NCBI GenBank assembly: GCA_002482965.1
Contig: DLGZ01000076.1
Span: forward strand, 35,043-99,042
Direction of reading: 5' to 3'
Origin: Verrucomicrobiaceae bacterium UBA7681
Lineage (GTDB): Bacteria; Verrucomicrobiota; Verrucomicrobiia; Verrucomicrobiales; Verrucomicrobiaceae
DNA: 64,000 nucleotides
The translations under genes were made by a program, and so were the position numbers. Of this stretch, positions 1 through 6,998 are shown one piece after another. The notes under the pieces are model-generated. The model ran no database searches. It was not told the DNA's origin and worked only from the letters and a program-made list of their open reading frames with translations. Numbering within the stretch: position 1 is the stretch's first letter; every line of letters begins with the position of its first letter.

Positions 1-220
1 CAAACGGGCTCTCTGTGCCACCCATGCGCGCCACGCGGCCGTCGAGCGCATCAAACAGACAGGCCAGCAGGATTAACACGATCGCATAGTGGTAATGCTG
101 ATTCATCGACAGATGCCGTCCGTCAAAGATCTCCCGGATCGCGACGAAACCGCAGAGAATATTTCCCGCTGTCATCAGCGTGGGCAGGACGGGGATGCGT
201 GGCTCTAGATCATGAGACAT
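1..220 (-). CDS. pssA: CDP-diacylglycerol--serine O-phosphatidyltransferase, N-terminal part (cut by window edge)
   Basis: This leftward gene starts at the ATG at 218-220 and runs off the left edge, so 73 residues are visible. Enzymes of this family join CDP-diacylglycerol and L-serine to make phosphatidylserine in the membrane, the first step to phosphatidylethanolamine. The visible part has the family's opening (LPTLMTAGNILCGFVAI, first membrane segment), a second hydrophobic stretch (IVLILLACLFDALD) and the start of the CDP-alcohol phosphotransferase signature, DGRVAR. The eight residues after that AR are followed by a codon beginning with g, which fits the expected Gly. The spacing and the LPT..GN..CGF opening favour PssA over PgsA, but the C-terminal half cannot be checked. 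Confidence 0.85.
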   Translation of the reverse strand, partial: MSHDLEPRIPVLPTLMTAGNILCGFVAIREIFDGRHLSMNQHYHYAIVLILLACLFDALDGRVARMGGTESPF

Positions 221-403
221 GGAGGGTAAGGTGAATGCAGAATGCGGAATGTCGAATGAGGAATGGTAGACACGGGGGATAGGTCGCGGGCTTGCATTGG
301 GTGGTTTTGCCGTTATGGCATTGCTCACGCGCTCAGGATGGCTGGAATGAACCCATCGTTCCCAGTTTCTGAGGCGTATGCTTTGACTGATCGTTTTCCC
401 ACC

Positions 404-967
404 ATGCCCACTGCTGAACTTCCGCCGCTATCTGGCGACATGACCATGAGCCAGGTGCTCCAGGCGTACCCTGGGGCGCAGCGGGCTTTGTTTGCGCGCT
501 ACCACATCGGCGGCTGCCGCAGTTGTGGCTTTCAGCCGGGGGAGACGCTGGCGCAGGTGTGTGAGCGGAATGAAAACATCCCTGTGGCTGAGGCCGTGGG
601 GCACATTCAGGAAAGTCATAAGGGTGATACCTCGCTGCAAATCTCTCCGCAGGAGCTGGAAGTGCTGCTGCGCAACAAGCCGGATCTTGTGCTGCTGGAC
701 GTCCGCACGCGGGAAGAGCATGAGGCGGTGACGCTGCCCGGTGCGCGTCTTCTGACGCAGGAGCTGGTGCAGGAAATTTTTACCAGCGGCGACAAGGCGC
801 AGACGGTGGTGCTCTATGATCACAACGGCTCGCGCTCGCTGGATGCGGCGGCTTATTTTATCGGTCATGGATTTGGCGAAACGAAATGCCTCACCGGCGG
901 GATCGACGCTTACAGCAGTGAGATTGACCCAAGCCTGCCGCGTTATCGTATCGAAATCGAAGATTGA
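404..967 (+). CDS. DUF1858-like plus rhodanese-like domain protein, probably non-catalytic
   Basis: A 187-residue protein if started at the ATG at 404; the frame is open back to 263 and another ATG lies at 347, but the domain begins only after 404. Residues about 10-60 resemble the DUF1858 domain (MTMSQVLQAYP, then a C-x2-C pair in GGCRSCGF). Residues about 95-180 are a rhodanese fold (LVLLDVRTREEHE, then CLTGGIDAY). The catalytic loop normally reads C-x5-R; here it is YDHNGSRS, so the sulfur-carrying Cys appears to be Asp and sulfurtransferase activity is unlikely. It is followed within 10 bases by an IscU-like scaffold gene and then sufT, so a role in Fe-S assembly or persulfide sensing is inferred from context. 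Confidence 0.75.
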   Translation: MPTAELPPLSGDMTMSQVLQAYPGAQRALFARYHIGGCRSCGFQPGETLAQVCERNENIPVAEAVGHIQESHKGDTSLQISPQELEVLLRNKPDLVLLDVRTREEHEAVTLPGARLLTQELVQEIFTSGDKAQTVVLYDHNGSRSLDAAAYFIGHGFGETKCLTGGIDAYSSEIDPSLPRYRIEIED

Positions 968-976
968 ATCACGACC

Positions 977-1459
977 ATGGACGAAGCCGCACTCCAGCAA
1001 GCCCTCACGGACACCCAGAACCTCGGCGAAATGCCCGACGCCGATGCCGTGGGCACCGTCGGCAGTCCCGACTGTGGAGACATGGTGCGTCTGTGGATCA
1101 AATACAAAGAGAAGGACGGCAAGAAGGTCATCGACAAGGCCAGTTTTCAGAGCTTTGGCTGCCAGACGGCCATCGCCGTGGCCAGCATCGCCACTGAATT
1201 GATCCGTGGTAAAACGAAGGAGGAGGCGCTGTCCATGTCTGCTGAGGAACTCAGCAAGCCTCTCGGCCCACTGCCGCCCATGAAGATCCACTGCGGCCAG
1301 ATGGTCGAAGGAGCCCTGCGTGCCGCCCTCGAAGCGGAAAACAAGCCAGCGGGTGCTTCCGCTGCCCCCATCGTCACTGACCAATCGGGCACTCTGGCCG
1401 ATGCCCTTAGCGCCGCTGGCAAAAGCCAGGGCAAAATCAAGATCATCCTCACTACCTAG
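977..1459 (+). CDS. IscU/NifU-type Fe-S cluster scaffold
   Basis: A 160-residue member of the NifU N-terminal/IscU family, which assembles [2Fe-2S] clusters from cysteine-derived sulfur before transfer to target proteins. The three conserved scaffold cysteines are present: C33 (SPDCGDMV, with the neighbouring Asp), C62 (FGCQTAIA) and C106 (KIHCGQM). After the IscU domain, about residue 120, there is an Ala/Gly-rich tail ending in KIKIILTT, with no second Nfu domain. It lies between the rhodanese-like gene and sufT, with gaps of 9 and 47 bases, consistent with one operon. No cysteine desulfurase or SufBCD gene is visible in the window. Confidence 0.88.
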   Translation: MDEAALQQALTDTQNLGEMPDADAVGTVGSPDCGDMVRLWIKYKEKDGKKVIDKASFQSFGCQTAIAVASIATELIRGKTKEEALSMSAEELSKPLGPLPPMKIHCGQMVEGALRAALEAENKPAGASAAPIVTDQSGTLADALSAAGKSQGKIKIILTT

Positions 1460-1506
1460 TCTGGTCATTTCGACATTCTGTCATTTTTCATTCGTCATTT
1501 TCCCCC

Positions 1507-2064
1507 ATGCACTCCTCCCTTGAACTCAAACGCGAAGTCGATGCCGTCCAGATTCCCAGTGGTGATCTGATCAAACTGCCGCTCGGCATGAAGGTCATCA
1601 TCACCCAGTCGCTCGGCGGCACCTACACGGTGGCCACGGACTTCGGGCTCGCCCGCATCCAGTCCGGCGATGTGGATGCCTTGGGCATCGATCCCGAAGC
1701 CAGCAAGAAGGAGCAGGACAGCACATCCTCAAATATCCCTGACGACGCCAGCGACCTCGAAGGCCAGGTGTGGAACCAGCTCAAAAACGTCTATGACCCG
1801 GAAATCCCGGTCAACATCGTCGATCTCGGTCTCGTCTATGACTGCAAGGTCGAAGCCGATGCTGAAGGCAAAAACAAAGCCATCGTGAAGATGACACTCA
1901 CCGCCCCCGGCTGCGGCATGGGCCCGACGATTGCGGCGGATGCGCAAAGCCGCATCATGACGATCGAAGACATGGATGATGCCGCCGTCGAACTCGTCTG
2001 GGATCCTGCGTGGAACCAGGGGATGATCAGTGTTGAGGGGAAGATGAAGCTGGGGATGATCTGA
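1507..2064 (+). CDS. sufT: SufT-like Fe-S assembly protein (MIP18/DUF59 family)
   Basis: A 185-residue protein with an N-terminal extension (residues 1-80, including the strand-rich YTVATDFGLARIQSGD) and a C-terminal MIP18/DUF59 domain, about residues 82-170. The family motif DPEIPVNIVDLGLVYD and the Cys-containing APGCGMGPTIA loop are clear. SufT proteins help mature Fe-S enzymes, and the longer form with this N-terminal part is the one usually found beside suf genes. It ends the short operon that starts at 404; a weak GC-rich hairpin follows the stop codon. Confidence 0.88.
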   Translation: MHSSLELKREVDAVQIPSGDLIKLPLGMKVIITQSLGGTYTVATDFGLARIQSGDVDALGIDPEASKKEQDSTSSNIPDDASDLEGQVWNQLKNVYDPEIPVNIVDLGLVYDCKVEADAEGKNKAIVKMTLTAPGCGMGPTIAADAQSRIMTIEDMDDAAVELVWDPAWNQGMISVEGKMKLGMI

Positions 2065-2628
2065 GGGTGGGGGCGGCATCAGCCCCTGTGTATACCTGGA
2101 GGGGGCGATCTGTTTCCCCATCTTCAACGCAGGGACCAAGATGCTCCGCTTCCTTATCCAACAGATGAACCAGGTGAATCAAACTCTGCGACTTTTTGTT
2201 TTGGCGTCCTCACTCGTGCTCTTGATGGGTGTGAGGCGGGTGACTATCCTCACATCGACGTGAAATGGCGGCGTGATACTCCTCCGCAACGAAGGGTGTA
2301 TTCTACCGTCATTTACCCATCTCATGGTGTCTTTTGAGGCTGGCAGGGTGCCTGACAAACCGAAGTTCGTAATGAGCACTGCGGCAGAGAGCTTTGTGGA
2401 TGAAGTCCTGCCAGAAACGAAAACCAAGCAGGGGATCACTGCTCGAAATCTTGGCTTATCGCTGGTCTTTTGACGTGGCAGCGAGGTGCATGAGCTTCCG
2501 GAAGGTGGTGTAGACTCGTTTTGAGCTCGCAGGCGGCGAAAACAAGCCTGCTATTTGGTGGGCCAGCGTGCAATTCGTAGCCGGTGAGAAACCGGCAGCC
2601 CGTCCTTCGCTCTTCGAGCTACGGAGGG
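2065..2628. other. Gene-poor spacer with small palindromes
   Basis: No convincing gene was found in these roughly 560 bases. Short open frames exist on both strands (for example 2141-2263 and 2273-2473 forward), but none has a recognisable domain, good start context or typical codon use. Near its right end are short inverted repeats, including gccggt/accggc around 2580-2598 and a palindrome-like segment at 2601-2627. These resemble dispersed intergenic palindromes, but no second copy was seen in the window. Confidence 0.5.
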
Positions 2629-2660
2629 CATTCTTCGCCTTCTTGGGGCGGCGAAGAATG
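2629..2660 (-). terminator. Hairpin at the 3' end of tRNA-Ser
   Basis: An 11-base perfect stem (cattcttcgcc at 2629-2639 with ggcgaagaatg at 2650-2660) starts at the encoded CCA end of the leftward tRNA gene. It could end transcription or guide 3' processing. There is no strong U-tract, so the terminator role is inferred from position. Confidence 0.5.
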
Positions 2661-2748
2661 GCGGACAGGGAGGGATTCGAACCCTCGGTACCGATTAAGG
2701 TACACACGCTTTCCAGGCGTGCTCGTTAGACCACTCTGACACCTGTCC
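2659..2748 (-). tRNA. tRNA-Ser (anticodon GGA)
   Basis: Read leftward, the 90-base gene has the acceptor stem GGACAGG pairing with CCTGTCC, the class II D-arm typical of serine tRNAs, an anticodon loop with GGA (CCTGGAAAG context), a long variable arm (TGTACC..GGTACCGAG) and the T-arm GGGTTCGAATCCC. The 3' CCA is encoded at 2659-2661 after discriminator base G. It decodes UCC and UCU serine codons. Confidence 0.96.
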
Positions 2749-2832
2749 AAATTCTTGCTCCCGCAAAAGGGGAGCGCGGATAGTGGCGCAGTCGGAGACA
2801 CTGGCAAGTGATTTTGCCCGCTGATTTTTGCC

Positions 2833-3156
2833 TTAGTTGACCGGCTGCTCCGACTTCTTCCAGGCGTGCACGACGTACGTGGAGGCGGAGGTGCCGAGAG
2901 CGGCGACGGCCTGCTCCTTGGTCAAGGCGGGGGAGGTGGAGGTGACGGTGACTTTTTGGGTGCCGGGTTTGTCTCCAGGAACGATCTGCACCTTGGAAAC
3001 GCCTTCGAGCTTGGTGAAGGAGGCGGTGACGTGGTCCTTGCAGCCAGCGCAGACCATGCCGGTCATTTCAGCGATGTAGTTGACTGGGGTGTCCGCAGCC
3101 ATGGCTGGAGCGGCGAGGAGGGGCAAAAGTGCGAAAAGGAAGGCGGAACGTGTCAT
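2833..3156 (-). CDS. Secreted heavy-metal-associated (HMA) domain protein
   Basis: A 107-residue protein from the ATG at 3156; the start fits a clean signal peptide (MTRSAFLFALLPLLAAPAMA). The rest is one HMA ferredoxin-like domain with the metal motif GMVCAGC, so it probably binds Cu(I) or a similar soft metal in the periplasm. The domain resembles CopZ/MerP. Farther-upstream in-frame starts would remove the signal peptide from the N-terminus. No copper ATPase or regulator lies next to it; its neighbours are tRNA-Ser and a divergent secreted protein. Confidence 0.85.
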   Translation of the reverse strand: MTRSAFLFALLPLLAAPAMAADTPVNYIAEMTGMVCAGCKDHVTASFTKLEGVSKVQIVPGDKPGTQKVTVTSTSPALTKEQAVAALGTSASTYVVHAWKKSEQPVN

Positions 3157-3301
3157 AAGTGGAGGGGGGGAACAAATATACGCTGACTTTGTGCAGCCAA
3201 GTCCAAGTTTGTGTGGGGATGAAACGTTGAGTGGAGGATTTTTAGCATATAAAGATTTTTCCTGCATCCATCCGCGTTTTGCCGTGTTTATTTTTCCGAC
3301 C

Positions 3302-4366
3302 ATGAAATTGACTCAACTCCTGCCTCTGCTGGCCTTGGTGCTGGCATATCCTGCCAGCGCACAAACTCCCGCCGCTGAACCCGAGAAAACCGAAAATAAG
3401 GTGATTCTCACTCCGGCTCAAACGGAGCATATCATGAAAGAGCTGCAGAAAGTGGAGATTCAAATTGGGAAAGGAAAGGGGGGGGTCTATTCTGCTGCAC
3501 TGGCGAAATTTCGTGAAGGAATGGCCAGTCCGGCGGCGGCAATGTCTCTGTATCTGGACTGCTACAAGCTGGTGCACTTCGAACGCAGGGACCTGAAGCA
3601 GGTGGATTTCAAAGACTGGGCCACTAAATACGAGGTCCAGCTGAAGGATGATGAGATTAGAGCAGGGCTGTGCCTGCAGGTTGAATTTTTGGCGCTGGCC
3701 GTCCAAGCCCAAGACGCGGACACGCCTAAAAAGAGGGCTCCGCTGGTCGCCGCCGTGCAGGCGTTTCTGGTCAAGGAGATCGCAGCTATCCAAGGCACGA
3801 CGGAGCATTCTGCTTCAGGGGCGGTGTCGAGCAAGGGGGCTGGCAAAGGACAAGGCCAAGGTCGGGGGCAGGGGAATGATGCGCCCAAGGGGATGAGGGA
3901 AACGCTGCGCCAACCCGTGAAAGAGTCCGAGTTTGCCAAGGCCTACTCGCTGGATGATTTCCTGAAAAGTGACGACTGGGAGTATACACCTGCAAGCATC
4001 GGGGGGATTTACTTGAAGATCATTCTCCCTTACTTTTTGGCGGAGAAGCCTACGGAACTGGGCGTCCAATGGGACAACCGCATCAGTGCCGAGATGGCCA
4101 TGCAAAAGGCCATCAAGAGTGAAACTGAATTCAATGAATTCTATAAGGATGCGGGTCCGCGCCTGCTGTGGCAAAAGTATAATTATCTGGTGAACAACAA
4201 TGTGGGTCCGGTGTCTGCACTTGCAGAAATGCTGAAGCTGATCCAGACCTATCCATCCCATCCCGATGCCGCATCGTGGCTGAAGGAATTCCGCGAACTG
4301 ATCAAAGAAGTCTCCGAGCCTGCTGCGGAGACGGCGCCGGTGGAGAAACCTGTCGGCTCGCAGTAG
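3302..4366 (+). CDS. Secreted protein of unknown function
   Basis: A 354-residue protein starting at the ATG at 3302, chosen because it gives a signal peptide (MKLTQLLPLLALVLAYPASAQ). The mature part is mostly helical and charged. A flexible Gly/Gln/Lys-rich linker (SSKGAGKGQGQGRGQG) near residues 175-190 divides it into two halves. No catalytic motif or known domain is recognised. It overlaps nothing and is divergent from the HMA gene, with 145 bases between the starts. The dgkA start follows 14 bases after its stop, so the two may share a transcript. Confidence 0.75.
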   Translation: MKLTQLLPLLALVLAYPASAQTPAAEPEKTENKVILTPAQTEHIMKELQKVEIQIGKGKGGVYSAALAKFREGMASPAAAMSLYLDCYKLVHFERRDLKQVDFKDWATKYEVQLKDDEIRAGLCLQVEFLALAVQAQDADTPKKRAPLVAAVQAFLVKEIAAIQGTTEHSASGAVSSKGAGKGQGQGRGQGNDAPKGMRETLRQPVKESEFAKAYSLDDFLKSDDWEYTPASIGGIYLKIILPYFLAEKPTELGVQWDNRISAEMAMQKAIKSETEFNEFYKDAGPRLLWQKYNYLVNNNVGPVSALAEMLKLIQTYPSHPDAASWLKEFRELIKEVSEPAAETAPVEKPVGSQ

Positions 4367-4380
4367 CCGAATTGCCGCAC

Positions 4381-4749
4381 ATGACACGCTGGTTTGCATC
4401 GGTGCTCCGCAGCTTTGGCCCTGCGCTGGCGGGATTGGCATGGGCGCTGAAAACGCAGCGCAATCTTCAGGTGCATGCCATCGCCACGGTACTGGCGGTG
4501 GGCTTTGGAGTCTGGCTGCAACTGGCGGCTTGGGAGTGGTGCGTGGTGCTGCTGGCGGTGGGGCTGGTATGGGCGGCAGAACTGCTGAATACGGCGATCG
4601 AGGTGCTGGCGGATCGCGTGAGCAAGGAGCGTGAGGAGCCAATCCGCAGGGTGAAGGACGCTGCAGCGGCAGGGGTGCTGGTGGCCGCGCTTGCGGCGCT
4701 GGGAGTGGGCTTGGTGGTCTTTTTGCCCAAACTCTGGCGCTTGCTTTGA
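4381..4749 (+). CDS. dgkA: Diacylglycerol/undecaprenol kinase
   Basis: A 122-residue integral membrane kinase with three hydrophobic segments (about residues 28-45, 50-75 and 98-117). Family members phosphorylate diacylglycerol or undecaprenol with ATP. The family signature is intact: AAELLNTAIEVLADR with the metal-binding Glu, and the following VKDAAAAGVL. The ATG at 4381 is chosen because the kinase domain starts directly after it (RSFGPALAGLAWALKTQRN). The substrate cannot be told from the sequence; the Gram-negative context does not settle it. Confidence 0.88.
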   Translation: MTRWFASVLRSFGPALAGLAWALKTQRNLQVHAIATVLAVGFGVWLQLAAWEWCVVLLAVGLVWAAELLNTAIEVLADRVSKEREEPIRRVKDAAAAGVLVAALAALGVGLVVFLPKLWRLL

Positions 4750-4842
4750 GAATATTCCGCCGCCGCCTTGACGCAGCGAAGCACACTTCTATGATGCGTC
4801 GCGTTCACGCACTCCCCCCCAAACTTTACCGAATTCATCCCG

Positions 4843-5751
4843 ATGGCCATTCTCGTTGAAACTGACACCCGCATTCTTGTTCAAGGTATCACTGGAGATT
4901 TCGGTTCGCGCCATGCGAAAGCTTCCATCGACTACGGCACACAATTGGTGGCTGGCGTAACCCCGGGCAAAGGTGGTCAAGTTTTTGAACACAGCGGTAA
5001 AAAAGTGCCGGTGTATGACACCGTTGCTGAAGCCGCCCGTGAAACCGGCGCGACCGTGAGTGTGATCTTTGTGCCGCCTCCATTCGCTGCGGATGCGATC
5101 CTCGAAGGCGTGGATGCCGGGCTGGATCTCGTAGTTGCCATCACTGAAGGCATTCCGGTCAATGACATGATCAGAGTCAAGGCTGCGATGAAAGGCAGCA
5201 AGACGCGCCTTATCGGCCCGAACTGCCCTGGTCTAGTGACTCCAGGATTCGGCGACAAATCCCATGGTGGCTGCCGTATCGGCATCGCTCCAGGTTACAT
5301 TCACAAGCGCGGCAACGTCGGTGTCGTCAGCCGTTCCGGCACGCTTACCTATGAAGCGGTGTGGCAGCTTACGACGCGTGGTTATGGTCAGAGCACCTGC
5401 GTCGGCATTGGTGGGGATCCGGTGAACGGCACCAACCATCTCGATGTGCTCAAGATGTTTAACGATGATCCTGAGACTGAAGCCATCATCATGATTGGCG
5501 AAATCGGTGGCAACGCCGAAGTCGAAGCGGGTCTCTGGGCTAGGGACAATTGTAAAAAGCCGATTGCGGCCTTCATCGCTGGAGCCACTGCGCCTCCTGG
5601 ACGCCGCATGGGCCACGCCGGTGCCATCATTGGTGGTGCAGACGACACAGCCGCTGCGAAGAAGAAGATTCTCGCGGAATGTGGTATCGCTGTTTCTGAC
5701 TCACCTGCCGACATGGCCGCCACGCTGCTGAAGCGCTGGGGCAAACTGTGA
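4843..5751 (+). CDS. sucD: Succinate--CoA ligase [ADP-forming], alpha subunit
   Basis: A complete 302-residue alpha subunit of succinyl-CoA synthetase, which makes ATP or GTP from succinyl-CoA in the TCA cycle. It has the N-terminal CoA-binding Rossmann domain (ILVQGITGDFGSRHA) and the CoA-ligase domain with the phosphorylated histidine at about residue 258 (GRRMGHAGAI). Other family blocks such as LIGPNCPG and VSRSGTLTYE are conserved. The usual partner sucC is not adjacent: the preceding gene is dgkA and the following genes run the other way, so the beta subunit must be elsewhere. Confidence 0.97.
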   Translation: MAILVETDTRILVQGITGDFGSRHAKASIDYGTQLVAGVTPGKGGQVFEHSGKKVPVYDTVAEAARETGATVSVIFVPPPFAADAILEGVDAGLDLVVAITEGIPVNDMIRVKAAMKGSKTRLIGPNCPGLVTPGFGDKSHGGCRIGIAPGYIHKRGNVGVVSRSGTLTYEAVWQLTTRGYGQSTCVGIGGDPVNGTNHLDVLKMFNDDPETEAIIMIGEIGGNAEVEAGLWARDNCKKPIAAFIAGATAPPGRRMGHAGAIIGGADDTAAAKKKILAECGIAVSDSPADMAATLLKRWGKL

Positions 5752-5758
5752 GCTGAAG

Positions 5759-5821
5759 TTGACGGTTGTTTCCAATTCGATGAAGCGGCTTTGCCGCTGA
5801 TTTGGAAACAACTGTCGTCAA
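5759..5821. repeat. Long nested inverted repeat downstream of sucD
   Basis: ttgacggttgtttccaa (5759-5775) pairs with ttggaaacaac-tg-tcgtcaa (5802-5821). A second stem, agcggc/gccgct, is nested inside at 5784-5798. It lies between the convergent ends of sucD and the leftward gene at 5870, so it may act as a bidirectional terminator, although there is no T-tract. A smaller hairpin, gacgg/ccgtc, follows near 5832-5849. Confidence 0.65.
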
Positions 5822-5869
5822 TAATCGTAAACGACGGTCAAGCGCCGTCAACCTACTGCGGAAGCGGCC

Positions 5870-6250
5870 TCAGCTCCAGAAATGGAACCACTGATTGAGC
5901 CATCCAACAACGGCGGCGATTGAGCCGAGGACAAGCATGCCTTCGGTGAACATGCGCAGACGCTCGCTGCGGCGTGCGCGTTGTTTGGCGATGGGGACGC
6001 GACGATGACGCGGGGCAGGGGACGCAAGCTCCATGGGGGGCACCATATTCACGTTTGCCAGGCGGCGTTGACGTTCAATGCGCGGAGCTGCTGTGATGAA
6101 ACATTCCAGGCGGTGAATCTCACTGTTCAACTCATCCGAGCGTTTGGTCAGGCTGCGTGATTTGCGCTGGGGGGAGACCTCCTCCTTCAATGCCTGGACG
6201 GGCTTTGGGCGGCGTGAGCGGACTTTGCGATTGCCAGAAAACAGAGCCAT
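5870..6250 (-). CDS. Small basic protein with C-terminal membrane anchor
   Basis: A 126-residue protein of unknown function. The first 100 residues are strongly basic (many Arg/Lys, for example KVRSRRPKPVQ and RRVPIAKQRARRSERLR). A single hydrophobic segment near residues 104-119 (MLVLGSIAAVVGWL) ends in an aromatic tail, so it is probably an inner-membrane protein anchored at its C-terminus with a basic cytoplasmic domain. It is the last gene of a leftward run, 27 bases after the coiled-coil gene. No family was recognised. Confidence 0.65.
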   Translation of the reverse strand: MALFSGNRKVRSRRPKPVQALKEEVSPQRKSRSLTKRSDELNSEIHRLECFITAAPRIERQRRLANVNMVPPMELASPAPRHRRVPIAKQRARRSERLRMFTEGMLVLGSIAAVVGWLNQWFHFWS

Positions 6251-6277
6251 AAGGATGAGAGGTGAGGGTTCGCGAAA

Positions 6278-6964
6278 TTAGAACATCAGACGGATCAGCA
6301 CGATGGCGACGATCACGGTGCCGATCAGCGGAAGGGTGAAGGCAAAGCCACGGCGGAGCCAGGTCTTCAGGTCGTCGGCATGAGAGCTGAAGGCGGACAT
6401 CGCTGGCGCGTTGGCGTCTTCGAAATTGATCGGGCCTCCGGCGGATACGCCTTCCTGCGGGCCCATGGCATGCAGACGGCGGATGCCTTTGGCGTAGTCG
6501 CCTTCAGCGTCGTCAATGGCGGCCAGAGCGCCGTCGAGTTCTTCACTGACCTGGGAGCGGTGCCACTTCTCCGGCTGGAGCGATTTCAAAATTTCCTGAT
6601 GGCGGCGGAATTCGTCGTGAATGGCGGCGAGATCTTCGACACGCTTCTGCGCGTCATAGAGTTCACGCTCGACCATGCTGGCAGAGCGGCCGATTTTCTC
6701 GACGAGATCGCGTTTTCCGGCGACGAACCGCTCCTGCTTGATGCGAAGGGCTTCGAGGTGCTGCTTTTGACGTTCGATCTCCTCCTGTTGCCGGCGGAGT
6801 TCCTGCAACTGCTCCTGCGCGGCCTTTACTTTGGAATCGACATTCTCCAGCGAGGAGGCAACGGCGTGCCCGTCCATGAATTCGGGAGCATCTTCAAAAA
6901 CGAGGAGATTATCCTCATTGTGGCCGTTTGCAGAGGCGAGAGCGGGTGCTTTGCGGGTGATCAT
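6278..6964 (-). CDS. Coiled-coil protein with C-terminal membrane anchor
   Basis: A 228-residue protein from the ATG at 6964; the frame continues to a TTG at 6988, but the ATG is preferred. Residues about 45-130 are rich in Glu/Gln/Arg/Leu heptads (VKAAQEQLQELRRQQEEIER and onward), predicting a long coiled coil. A single transmembrane segment closes the protein (FTLPLIGTVIVAIVLIRLMF), so it is probably tail-anchored with a cytoplasmic coil. It lies between the ABC permease and the small basic anchored protein, with short gaps. A scaffold or tether role in that unknown system is inferred only from neighbours. Confidence 0.7.
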   Translation of the reverse strand: MITRKAPALASANGHNEDNLLVFEDAPEFMDGHAVASSLENVDSKVKAAQEQLQELRRQQEEIERQKQHLEALRIKQERFVAGKRDLVEKIGRSASMVERELYDAQKRVEDLAAIHDEFRRHQEILKSLQPEKWHRSQVSEELDGALAAIDDAEGDYAKGIRRLHAMGPQEGVSAGGPINFEDANAPAMSAFSSHADDLKTWLRRGFAFTLPLIGTVIVAIVLIRLMF

Positions 6965-6998
6965 GGGAGTACTGGAAATTATTTCCAATATCCAAATA

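Noticed and set aside
2141..2473. Two short forward frames of 40 and 66 residues, one with a hydrophobic stretch
   Set aside because: No start context, homology pattern or neighbour support; left as gene-poor spacer.
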